NCBI RefSeq assembly: GCF_000799715.1
Contig: NZ_JUHG01000014.1
Span: 372,001 to 436,000, forward strand
Direction: 5' to 3'
DNA: 64,000 nucleotides
Origin: Martinezella rhizogenes
Lineage (GTDB): Bacteria > Pseudomonadota > Alphaproteobacteria > Rhizobiales > Rhizobiaceae
The notes under the pieces: model-generated
Told to the model about the DNA's origin: nothing
The model's database searches: none
What the model saw: only the letters and a program-made list of their open reading frames with translations
Program-made: the position numbers and the translations under genes
Part shown: piece after piece, positions 17,004 to 24,622 of the stretch
Numbering within the stretch: the stretch's first letter is position 1
Layout of the letters: the number at the start of each line of letters is the position of its first letter

Positions 17004-17032
17004 AGATAGGTAGGCTTCCTATCTATATAGAT
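17002..17032. promoter_or_regulatory. Probable MarR operator (two overlapping palindromes)
   Basis: ATAGATAGG (17002-17010) and CCTATCTAT (17018-17026) are perfect inverted arms around a 7-nt spacer; the left arm covers the start codon. Immediately next to it ATCTATATAGAT (17021-17032) is a perfect 12-bp palindrome sharing the ATCTAT half site. Binding here would block transcription and initiation of the marR-MFS unit. Confidence 0.65.
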
Positions 17033-17132
17033 ACTACGCTGTTCAAGCTTGCGCAAGCGGTCGAATCTTGCGGAACCTTTTTCAATCATTGCGCGTTTTC
17101 CGGTGTCGTTGGGACTTGAGAGGAGAATGACC

Positions 17133-17618
17133 GTGAGGAGATTATTGTCGGCGGTGTCAGCCACCGCCTTGAGTGTTTTGCTTGCCGTTTCGTCCATCGA
17201 TCCGGCAGCAGCGGGGCCAATCCAACCTATTCCGCAGCCATTGGTCTTGCAGACAAGTGCGGCCTTGCAGACGACCGGCGTGACCGAGGTGCAATATCGG
17301 CATCACCGGCCGCGCTATCGTCCGCATTACCGGCCTCATCATCGCCCATACTATCGCCCTGGTTATCATCGCCCGGGCTATTGGCATGGCCATCGCGGCT
17401 ATCGTTACGGACGCCCCGGCTATCGCCGATACAATGATGGCTGGTGGTATCCGATGGCGGCCTTTACCGCGGGCGCGATTATCGGCGGTGCCGTAGCCCG
17501 CCCATCCTATGGGAGTGCGCATGCTCGCTGGTGCGCCAACCGGTATCGGTCGTATCGCGCCTCCGACAACACCTATCAGCCGACCAATGGTCCACGCCGG
17601 CAGTGCGTTGTGCGGTGA
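17133..17618 (+). CDS. BA14K-like secreted protein
   Basis: A 161-aa protein with a Sec signal peptide (RRLLSAVSATALSVLLAVSS, cleavage near AAAG). A His/Tyr/Arg/Pro-rich low-complexity middle (HHRPRYRPHYRP) follows, then a hydrophobic glycine-rich helix (AAFTAGAIIGGAV). It ends with the BA14K signature ARWCANRYRSYRASDNTYQP. Family members are envelope proteins of rhizobia and brucellae; one Brucella member is immunoreactive and reported to bind carbohydrate. GTG 17133 is chosen because AGGAG (17121-17125) is 7 nt upstream, whereas it is only 1 nt from ATG 17127. Confidence 0.82.
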   Translation: MRRLLSAVSATALSVLLAVSSIDPAAAGPIQPIPQPLVLQTSAALQTTGVTEVQYRHHRPRYRPHYRPHHRPYYRPGYHRPGYWHGHRGYRYGRPGYRRYNDGWWYPMAAFTAGAIIGGAVARPSYGSAHARWCANRYRSYRASDNTYQPTNGPRRQCVVR

Positions 17619-17632
17619 TTGCGCATAGAAAA

Positions 17633-17660
17633 CCCTCTCTCCGTTTTGGCGGGGAGAGGG
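17633..17660. terminator. Hairpin between the convergent BA14K and SDR genes
   Basis: CCCTCTCTCCG (17633-17643) pairs with CGGGGAGAGGG (17650-17660) with one mismatch around a 6-nt loop. There is no T-run on either side. It lies between two convergent genes, so it may serve both. Confidence 0.45.
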
Positions 17661-17667
17661 GCGAATA

Positions 17668-18615
17668 TCACGCCACAGCCGACGCCGGCATCTTCAATCC
17701 CGTCAACTGTTCCGATACCTCCCAAAGCCGCCGCCAAATGGCTTTGTTCCGGGCAGAGGGCGCGATCTTGGCACGCACGGGTGGGCCTTTCAGCTCATAG
17801 AAGCCATTCGGACCATACATGCCGCCGCCTTCGGCCTCGGGTGAGGTGGCGGCGAACAGTGTCGGCAAGGCGCCGGCCTCCGCCGAATGCGAGAGGATCG
17901 GCTCTATCGCCTTGCTAAGCAGCTCAAGCCAGCCCGGCCTGTTCCGACCCATGCGAGGGCCGGTGCTTTGCAGGCCGGTGATCGCGAAGCCGGGATGGGC
18001 CGCCGTGCTCGTGAGGTTCCAACCCTCGGCGCGGGCGATCCGGTCGAGTTCGAGGCTGAACATCAGCGTCGCCAGCTTCGACTGGCAATAGGCGCGCCAT
18101 GAGCCGTAGCTCTTCACCCATTGCAGATCGTCAAAATTGATCTTGCCGCTGCGATGCGCCAGGCTGCTGACGGTGACGATGCGCGGGCTCCCGGCGGCAA
18201 GGAGATTGGGCAGCAGTCGCATGGTCAGGGCGAAGTGACCGATATAGTTCGCACCCATCTGCATCTCGAAGCCGTCCTCGGTCTCATGCCGGTCCGGAAT
18301 GGCCATGACGCCGGCATTGTTGATGAGCAGGTCGATCCGGGGTGCGGATGCGGCGATGCGCGTGGCGGTGCGGGCGACGGAAACGAGGCTGGCGAGATCG
18401 AGCGGCTCGAAAGCGACGTCGGCGCCGGGTGTCGTGGCACGAATCTCGGCCAGCACCTCCGCGCCTTTCCTTTCGTTGCGCGAAGCGATGATTACCCTGG
18501 CACCGGCGCCCGCTAGCGCCTTGGCGGCTTCGTAGCCGATGCCGCTGGTGGCGCCGGTGATGACGGCGGTACGGCCGGTCTGCGAGGGAATGTCTTTCAC
18601 GGTCCAGTCGGGCAT
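17668..18615 (-). CDS. Short-chain dehydrogenase/reductase
   Basis: A 315-aa NAD(P)-dependent oxidoreductase. It has the nucleotide-binding motif TGATSGIG (about residues 20-27), NNAGVMAI (about 98-105), the catalytic Ser in VTVSSLAHRSG and the catalytic Tyr/Lys in YCQSK. Length and the retinol-dehydrogenase-like layout suggest the SDR subgroup annotated as oxidoreductases of unknown substrate. It is divergent from the methyltransferase gene at 18842, with an A/T-rich 226-bp region between them that must hold both promoters. Confidence 0.9.
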   Translation of the reverse strand: MPDWTVKDIPSQTGRTAVITGATSGIGYEAAKALAGAGARVIIASRNERKGAEVLAEIRATTPGADVAFEPLDLASLVSVARTATRIAASAPRIDLLINNAGVMAIPDRHETEDGFEMQMGANYIGHFALTMRLLPNLLAAGSPRIVTVSSLAHRSGKINFDDLQWVKSYGSWRAYCQSKLATLMFSLELDRIARAEGWNLTSTAAHPGFAITGLQSTGPRMGRNRPGWLELLSKAIEPILSHSAEAGALPTLFAATSPEAEGGGMYGPNGFYELKGPPVRAKIAPSARNKAIWRRLWEVSEQLTGLKMPASAVA

Positions 18616-18841
18616 TGCGAGTCTCCAAGGAAAAGGGTTGGCTATTTCCGTACCGGATTAATTATTGCACTAAACGCAAAAATACAATAGTTAAAAAAAT
18701 GCATTGATTATGAAGCGCTGTTATGGTTTGCATGCCGCCAATATCAGCGGTGGGTTCGTTGCCGCGCCTTCGAATTGCCACGCTGTTCGTGGCGTGATCA
18801 CGCCACAATTTGTATTACTGGCCGCAGATGGGACTAACGGA

Positions 18842-19540
18842 ATGACGACAAAGACGACATGCTCCGATTTCGTGCAGTTCTTCCGCTCCTGGGTGAGCGA
18901 CCCCATGCGCGTGGCGGCGATCGCGCCGTCCGGCGAACGACTGGCGCGGCTAATGACGCGGGAGATCGAGCCGCTCGACGGTCCGGTCCTAGAGCTTGGT
19001 CCTGGCACCGGCGTCTTCACGCGCGCATTGCTGGCGCGCGGCGTCTCCGAATGCGATTTGACCCTGATCGAATTCGGCGAGGAATTCGTCGCTCCGTTGC
19101 GCGGCCGTTTTCCCAGTGCGCGCGTCGTACAGATGGATGCGGCGCAGCTCGGCCAATGTGGCCTGTTTGCCGCTGCGCCATTCGGCGCTGTTGTCAGCGG
19201 CCTGCCGCTGCTTTCCATGCCTCCGGAGAAGATCACCGCGATCGTCGGCGGCGCATTCGCGACGATGAAGCCCGGCGGCTCCTTCTATCAGTTCACCTAC
19301 GGTCCGCGCTGTCCGGTGCCGCGCTCGATCCTCGATCGGCTCGGCCTGAAGGCGACGCGCGTCGGTGGCACGGTGCGGAACATTCCGCCGGCGGGCGTCT
19401 ATCGGATATCGCGTGGAAAACCGTCGGAGCTCTCGATTGATGGTTCCGAATATCGTAGCACGAACGAGAATGCCGGAATTGCCGCCTATGCGGCCGACAC
19501 CGGAGCGGTCGACGTGGGGCGGCCGGAAGCGGGTGCATAG
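18842..19540 (+). CDS. PmtA-like phospholipid N-methyltransferase
   Basis: A 232-aa S-adenosylmethionine-dependent methyltransferase. It has SAM motif I LELGPGTGVFTRALL (about residues 49-63). A short N-terminal segment FFRSWVSDPMRVAAIAPSG resembles the membrane-associated start of rhizobial PmtA. Conserved later parts are VVSGLPLLSMP, QFTYGP and RNIPPAGVYRI. PmtA converts phosphatidylethanolamine to phosphatidylcholine, but this could be a paralogue with another substrate. ATG 18842 is used, as the N-terminal extension from 18704 has no family match. A TetR gene starts 12 bp after it. Confidence 0.7.
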   Translation: MTTKTTCSDFVQFFRSWVSDPMRVAAIAPSGERLARLMTREIEPLDGPVLELGPGTGVFTRALLARGVSECDLTLIEFGEEFVAPLRGRFPSARVVQMDAAQLGQCGLFAAAPFGAVVSGLPLLSMPPEKITAIVGGAFATMKPGGSFYQFTYGPRCPVPRSILDRLGLKATRVGGTVRNIPPAGVYRISRGKPSELSIDGSEYRSTNENAGIAAYAADTGAVDVGRPEAGA

Positions 19541-19552
19541 CGGGGGGACTTC

Positions 19553-20206
19553 ATGGCGGATGTTCAGGAGATTGATGGTGCGGTGAAGGAAGGGCGGCGC
19601 GAACGTAAGCGCCGCCAGACGCGGGAGCGCATCCAGGCGGCGGCGCTCGCCCTCTTTCTCGAGCGCGGCTTCGACGGCACGACAATCGAGGACATCACCG
19701 AGGCCGCCGACGTCTCCAAGCGCAGCTTCTTCGATTATTTTCCGAGCAAGGAAGAGGTAGTCTCCGCCTGGCAGGACAATTTCGCCGACGAACTGGCCGA
19801 CGCCGTTGCCGCGCAGCCCAAGGACGCGTCGATCGTTGCGGTCATCGAAGGCGCACTGACGTCGGCGCTGCTTGCCGCCCTGGCCGATCCCCAGAGCCTC
19901 GCTATTGGTGATCTGATCCACAATACGCCGGTGCTGAGCGCCCGCCATCAGTTGAAATATACCAAGCTCGAGACGAAATTGACGGATGCGCTGTATGCCC
20001 GGTCCGGCGGCGGCGAGGAGGAATTGCTCCGCCTGCGCCTGCTATCGGCGATCGTCGTCAGCACTGTGCGCATCGGTGGCGAGCGCTGGAACGAAAGGCC
20101 GCAGGATCTATCCTCGCAGGCGTTTGCCCAGGATTTATTCAGGGAACTCTGGGCTACCCTGGCCGATCTCGGCGCGCTGGTCGAGCAACGCTCCTCCCGT
20201 CGCTGA
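19553..20206 (+). CDS. TetR-family regulator
   Basis: A 217-aa regulator with an N-terminal TetR DNA-binding domain. TRERIQAAALALFLERGFDGTTIEDITEAADVSKRSFFDYFPSKEE covers the three-helix HTH at about residues 22-68. The C-terminal ligand domain shows no recognisable specificity. It follows the PmtA-like gene by 12 bp, so it is probably co-transcribed and may regulate that gene, the SDR, or the aldo/keto reductase downstream. Confidence 0.9.
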   Translation: MADVQEIDGAVKEGRRERKRRQTRERIQAAALALFLERGFDGTTIEDITEAADVSKRSFFDYFPSKEEVVSAWQDNFADELADAVAAQPKDASIVAVIEGALTSALLAALADPQSLAIGDLIHNTPVLSARHQLKYTKLETKLTDALYARSGGGEEELLRLRLLSAIVVSTVRIGGERWNERPQDLSSQAFAQDLFRELWATLADLGALVEQRSSRR

Positions 20207-20398
20207 TCTCGGACGAAGGTATCCGAGGCATCGAAGAAAGCCGCAGAACTTGTGCTGCAGCTCATTGCATCGGAAAACCCGCCGACCCATCTTCTGTTAG
20301 GCCGCGACGTCATCAGCCTCGTTTGCTCGACGCATGCAACCGCGCCTCGGCTTCCACGGATTTCGAATAAGCTCAACGATATTACAGGGACGAAAATC

Positions 20399-21280
20399 AT
20401 GTCAGATTTCAATGCAGCCAAGTCCGGTCAATTCAAGATCGGTGGCGATCTCAGCGTCAATCGCCTCGGCTTCGGCGCCATGCGCGTCACCGGTTACGGT
20501 ATCTGGGGCGAGCCGGATGATCATGACGAATCCATCCGCACCCTCAAGCGCCTGCCGGAACTCGGCATCGATTTCATCGACACGGCCGACTCCTACGGCC
20601 CCGATGTCTCAGAACGCCTGATCAAGGAAGCGCTCTATCCCTACGACACGAAGGTGGTTATCGCCACAAAGGGCGGCCTGACGCGCACCGGTCCCGGCGA
20701 ATGGATTCCCGTGGGGCGTCCGGAATATCTCATCCAGCAGGCGCATAAGAGCCTGCGCAATCTCGGCCTCGAGCAGATCGATCTCTGGCAGCTTCACCGC
20801 ATCGATCCCAAGGTGCCGGCGGCCGAACAGTTCGACGCCATCAAGTCGCTACAGGACGCCAAGATCATCCGCCATGCCGGCCTCAGCGAAGTGTCGGTCG
20901 CCGACATCGAGGCCGCCTCGAAGTATTTCAAGGTGGCGACGGTGCAGAACCGCTATAACCTCATCGACCGCACCAGCGAGGACGTCCTCGACTATTGCGA
21001 AAAGCATAATATCGGCTTCATCCCCTGGTTCCCGTTGGCATCGGGCGAACTCGCCAAGGAAGGCTCCCTTCTCGACACCATCGCCAAGAAGCACGGCGCT
21101 GCCCCGAGCCAGATAGCACTTGCCTGGGTCCTGAAGCGCAGCCTCGTCATGCTGCCGATCCCGGGCACATCGAAGGTCAAGCATCTCGAGGAGAATACGG
21201 CGGCCGTCAACATCACCCTGTCCGACGAAGAGTTTTCGGCGCTGGATGCCGAGGGCAAGAAGGCATTCGCGGCTGCTTGA
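20399..21280 (+). CDS. Aldo/keto reductase
   Basis: A 293-aa NADPH-dependent oxidoreductase with a TIM-barrel fold. FIDTADSYG (about residues 59-67) holds the catalytic Asp and Tyr, KGGL the Lys and LWQLHRID the His. The C-terminal cofactor site is PIPGTSKVKHLEENTAA. ATG 20399 is favoured over an in-frame upstream start (20252), which lacks family similarity. The 192-bp gap from the TetR gene may hold its promoter. It probably reduces toxic aldehydes or sugars; the substrate is unknown. Confidence 0.9.
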   Translation: MSDFNAAKSGQFKIGGDLSVNRLGFGAMRVTGYGIWGEPDDHDESIRTLKRLPELGIDFIDTADSYGPDVSERLIKEALYPYDTKVVIATKGGLTRTGPGEWIPVGRPEYLIQQAHKSLRNLGLEQIDLWQLHRIDPKVPAAEQFDAIKSLQDAKIIRHAGLSEVSVADIEAASKYFKVATVQNRYNLIDRTSEDVLDYCEKHNIGFIPWFPLASGELAKEGSLLDTIAKKHGAAPSQIALAWVLKRSLVMLPIPGTSKVKHLEENTAAVNITLSDEEFSALDAEGKKAFAAA

Positions 21281-21313
21281 GCTGATATCATCGCTCTTCT
21301 GCGATTCGACGAC

Positions 21314-21339
21314 GGAGGGCGCCTGCACTGGCGTCCTCC
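21314..21339 (+). terminator. Hairpin after the aldo/keto reductase gene
   Basis: GGAGGGCGCC (21314-21323) pairs with GGCGTCCTCC (21330-21339) with one G-U pair around a 6-nt loop. It has no T-run, so it is a weak terminator or a 3' stabilising structure. Confidence 0.4.
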
Positions 21340-21566
21340 ATTACCCAGGATGCGGTCGGATGATGATCGCATCCCGAAAATGACGGATCGCGATCATGTG
21401 AATCCTTTTCATTGGCACTTTACGACTGTAAAATAGGCGGAAGAACACCGGAAACGCTCATGATATGCGGTGTTCGCGGTGATTGCGGTGAGGGGCATTG
21501 CGTTTTTTGCATTGCTGCATTGCGGAAGATGGTCTGTTCAGATCCGCCTTGGGGTTATATCCACTC

Positions 21567-21692
21567 CCTTGAAGGCAGCGCACTCCTCCTCCCAGCGCGC
21601 CTTCGTCGATTGGCAACACTCCTCCTCCCAGTTGCCAATCCGGATCAAGAGCCCGATGCATCCTCCTCCCGCATCGGGCTCTTTCTATTTTC
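21567..21692 (+). ncRNA. Small RNA with three anti-Shine-Dalgarno hairpin loops (cuckoo-like)
   Basis: Three consecutive stem-loops each expose CCTCCTCCC. SL1 is 21574-21601 (GGC-A-GCGC with GCGCGCC). SL2 is 21608-21640 with a perfect 10-bp stem and SL3 is 21648-21682 with a perfect 12-bp stem. SL1 and SL2 have identical 13-nt loops, ACTCCTCCTCCCA. SL3 is followed by TTTCTATTTT and is a rho-independent terminator. From memory this matches the rhizobial cuckoo RNA family, relatives of the stress-induced CcsR RNAs of Rhodobacter. TTATAT at 21555-21560 could be the -10 box, setting the 5' end near 21567; I found no clear -35. No DUF1127 gene is visible upstream, unlike the Rhodobacter locus. The remainder of 21281-21848 holds no convincing gene. 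Confidence 0.82.
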
Positions 21693-21848
21693 CACGCCCC
21701 CACACGAGTTTCACCTTTGGCCCCGGCGACCGTTGCCTCTTTGCCTCGCTGCCATGAATTAGCGCCGACTCACATGGGATGGAGCCGCGACGCGGCTTGC
21801 GCCGTGATCCTTCATGCGTAGAGTGGCGGCCACTTTAGGCTTGCGACG

Positions 21849-23165
21849 ATGAGGTTTGGCGTGATGCAGCGTATGGAAGATGCCGGCCAATGGGGGAAGA
21901 CGGTCTTCCGGGCTATCGCCATTGTCGCGACGCTCTCCCTGACAGCTTGCGGCCGGCCGATTGGCGTCATGCAGCCGATCGTGGGAAATGTTCCGGGCAC
22001 CACCAAAGTCGACGTGATGGTCGCCACCACCCGACTGCCGGACAAGGATCCGGCGATCCTGTTTTCCGGAGAGCGCGGTGCGGCGCTGAAGGTTGATGCC
22101 GTCAGCATCTCGATCCCGCCGGAAGCCAATCGCAAGGTTGGCCAGGTGCAGTGGCCGAGCAAATTGCCCGGCAATCCCCTGAAGAATTTCGTCACCACCG
22201 CCGTCCAGCCGCTGCCGACCGAGGCCGACGTTCATGCCTGGCTGCGCCCGCATCTGCCGAAGAGCAAACGGGTCCTGATCTTCGTACACGGCTTCAACAA
22301 CAGCTATGAGGACGCCGTCTACCGCTTCGCGCAGATCGTCCATGATTCCCATGCCGATGTCGCGCCGATCGTTTTCACCTGGCCGTCTCGCGCCAGCATT
22401 TTCGATTACGCCTACGACAAGGAAAGCACCAACTATTCCCGCGATGCGCTCGAAGAGATGCTGCACCGCGCCGCTTCCGATCCCAGGGTCGGCGATATCA
22501 CTGTCATGGCGCATTCCATGGGCACCTGGCTTGCGGTGGAAGCTCTCCGGCAGATGGCGATCCGCGACGGTCGCGTCGCGCCGAAGATCACCAACGTTAT
22601 TCTCGCCTCTCCCGACCTCGACGTCGATGTTTTCGGCCAGCAATTCGCCGCCCTCGGCAAGGACAAGCCGCATTTTACCCTGTTCGTCTCGCGTGACGAC
22701 CGGGCGCTGTCCTTGTCGCGCCGAATTTCCGGCAATGTCGATCGTCTCGGTCAGATCGACCCGACCGCCGAACCCTATCGTACCGAGCTGGAAAAACAGG
22801 GCATCACCGTGCTCGACCTCACCAAGCTGAAGACTGGCGATTCACTCAACCATGGCAAATTCGCCGAAAGCCCGGAAGTGGTGCGGCTGATCGGCGACCG
22901 GCTGATCGCGGGCCAGACCATCACCGATTCCGATGTCGGCATTGGTGACGCGGTCGGTGCGGTCGCCCTCGGCGCGGCACAGACGGTCGGCAGTGCAGCG
23001 AGCGCTGCCGTTAGCGCGCCGATCGCCATCTTCGATCCGCGCACCCGCCGGAACTATGGCGAACAGTTGCGACGTGTCGGCGCTTCCGCCGGCAACACCG
23101 TCGGCTCCGTCGGCGACAGCATGACAACGACGGGCGAGAATGTCGGCGCGGCGATCGGCCAATAG
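21849..23165 (+). CDS. Alpha/beta-hydrolase lipoprotein (DUF900)
   Basis: A 438-aa probable lipoprotein. The N-terminal signal ends in the lipobox LSLTAC, with Cys near residue 34. The alpha/beta-hydrolase domain has VLIFVHGFNNSYEDA, the TWPS block and nucleophile elbow AHSMG (catalytic Ser), matching the DUF900 esterase/lipase-like family. The last 100 or so residues are a glycine/alanine/valine-rich tail without clear domain. An earlier or later start among the first Met codons is possible. Location is probably the envelope; the substrate is unknown. Confidence 0.85.
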   Translation: MRFGVMQRMEDAGQWGKTVFRAIAIVATLSLTACGRPIGVMQPIVGNVPGTTKVDVMVATTRLPDKDPAILFSGERGAALKVDAVSISIPPEANRKVGQVQWPSKLPGNPLKNFVTTAVQPLPTEADVHAWLRPHLPKSKRVLIFVHGFNNSYEDAVYRFAQIVHDSHADVAPIVFTWPSRASIFDYAYDKESTNYSRDALEEMLHRAASDPRVGDITVMAHSMGTWLAVEALRQMAIRDGRVAPKITNVILASPDLDVDVFGQQFAALGKDKPHFTLFVSRDDRALSLSRRISGNVDRLGQIDPTAEPYRTELEKQGITVLDLTKLKTGDSLNHGKFAESPEVVRLIGDRLIAGQTITDSDVGIGDAVGAVALGAAQTVGSAASAAVSAPIAIFDPRTRRNYGEQLRRVGASAGNTVGSVGDSMTTTGENVGAAIGQ

Positions 23166-23275
23166 GGCCCGCCCGCCACGCCTTCGAAAAACACCGTAGC
23201 CACCTCCCGTGATCTGATATATCACAGAGTCGCGCCCTGACGTGCATTGCGGCGCTCTGCGGACGGACTTGAGGA

Positions 23276-24523
23276 ATGGACGAAAACAAGCGGACGGTCG
23301 TTGTCGTTGGCGCCGGGATCATTGGCGCGGCGATCGCCTTTGAATTGCAGCGGCGTGGCCGGCAGGTGACGCTGGTCGACAAGGACGAGCCGGGCGAGGG
23401 CGCCTCCTTCGGCAACATGGCGAGCATTGCGCTCGATTTCGCCGCCGGTTCCGGCCCGTCCACCTGGGCGAAAATTCCCCGCTGGCTGCTGGACCCGGAA
23501 GGCCCGGTTTGGCTGAGACCCTCCTATGCGCTGAAAATGCTACCCTGGTTCCTGCGCTTCATCGCGGCCGGCCGCCCGTCGCGATTGAAAGAGATCGAGG
23601 ATGCCGGCATGAGCCTGTCGCGCCATGCTCTCGGTGATTTCAGGGCAATGCTCGATAGCCTCGGCGCCCCGGAACTGATGACGGAGGAAGGGTGCCTCGC
23701 GATCTACGAGACCGAATCCGAATTTGCTGGTGACCGCGCCCATATCGAGCTGCTGCGGCATTACGGTCTGGAACACAAAATTCTCTCCGGCGCGGAAATC
23801 CGCGATTACGAGCCGGCGCTCTCGCCTGGTATCGCCAAGGCGGTGCTGCTGCCGGACAACAAGTCGATCCGCAATCCCCATCAGCTTGTCCTCAAGCTTG
23901 TGGAGGCCGCAAAAGCCCTCGGTGCCACCTTTGCCTCCGGTTCGGTCCGAACCGTCGAGCGGCAGGCGAAGGGCGTCGTGACGGTGCTTCTCGAAGACGG
24001 GCGGCGGCTGGAGGCCAATGATGTGGTGCTTGCCGCCGGTGTCCGCACGCGGTTCATCGCCTCGGCGCTTGGCGAGCCGATCCCGCTCGAAACCGAGCGC
24101 GGCTATCATACGCAGATCATGAAGCCCGGCATCGCCATGCGCTATTCGATCATCTGGCCGCATCGCGCCTTCATGGTGACGCCGACGGCCGGCGGCATCC
24201 GCGTCGGCGGCAATGTCGAGCTGGCGGGCCTCGATGCGCCCCCGGATTTCCGCCGTCCGCGCATCCTTGTCCGCCACGCCCAGAGGGTGCTGCCCGGCCT
24301 GCAGGTGGAGGACGCCAAGGATTGGATGGGCCATCGCCCAGCACTCCCTGACACAATCCCGATCATCTCGCCGTCATCCCGTGTTTCCGGCGTCTGGTAC
24401 GCCACCGGCCACGGCCATCTCGGGCTCACTTTTTCGGCGACGACAGCGCGGTTGATGGCCGATATGATGACCGGCATCGCACCGCAGGTCGACATGACCC
24501 CGTTCCGCATCAATCGCTACTAG
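23276..24523 (+). CDS. FAD-dependent D-amino-acid dehydrogenase (probable D-hydroxyproline dehydrogenase)
   Basis: A 415-aa DadA-type flavoprotein. The N-terminal dinucleotide motif VVVGAGIIGAAIAFEL is followed by the FAD ribose-binding region (LVDKDEPGEGASFGN). The C-terminal FAD motif is WYATGHGHLGLTFS. DadA-type enzymes oxidise D-amino acids and pass electrons to the respiratory chain. It is followed by a proline-racemase-family epimerase. In rhizobia this pair belongs to 4-hydroxyproline catabolism: the epimerase makes the D-isomer and this enzyme oxidises it. That role is inferred from the neighbour; the later pathway genes are not in the window. Confidence 0.82.
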   Translation: MDENKRTVVVVGAGIIGAAIAFELQRRGRQVTLVDKDEPGEGASFGNMASIALDFAAGSGPSTWAKIPRWLLDPEGPVWLRPSYALKMLPWFLRFIAAGRPSRLKEIEDAGMSLSRHALGDFRAMLDSLGAPELMTEEGCLAIYETESEFAGDRAHIELLRHYGLEHKILSGAEIRDYEPALSPGIAKAVLLPDNKSIRNPHQLVLKLVEAAKALGATFASGSVRTVERQAKGVVTVLLEDGRRLEANDVVLAAGVRTRFIASALGEPIPLETERGYHTQIMKPGIAMRYSIIWPHRAFMVTPTAGGIRVGGNVELAGLDAPPDFRRPRILVRHAQRVLPGLQVEDAKDWMGHRPALPDTIPIISPSSRVSGVWYATGHGHLGLTFSATTARLMADMMTGIAPQVDMTPFRINRY

Positions 24524-24527
24524 GGCG

Positions 24528-24608
24528 ATGTCCGAAACCGAGAAGGCCGCTGTGCTGATCATCGGCCAGAATATTCGCATCGACGGCGGCGTCGCCCGCC
24601 ACGTCTGA
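24528..24608 (+). pseudogene. Remnant of an SDR C-terminus between the dehydrogenase and epimerase genes
   Basis: A 26-codon frame ends in GQNIRIDGGVARHV, the classic C-terminus of classical short-chain reductases (usually GQNIRVDGG followed by a few residues). Nothing upstream resembles the rest of an SDR. It starts 4 bp after the dehydrogenase stop and ends 14 bp before the epimerase start. The frame has an ATG but no ribosome binding site. The simplest reading is the fossil tail of a deleted gene. Confidence 0.6.
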
Positions 24609-24622
24609 TTGGAGTTACCGAG

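Noticed and set aside
21412..21762. 116-aa open frame overlapping the small RNA
   Set aside because: It runs through the three hairpins and terminator; no ribosome binding site or similarity. The RNA structure explains the sequence better.
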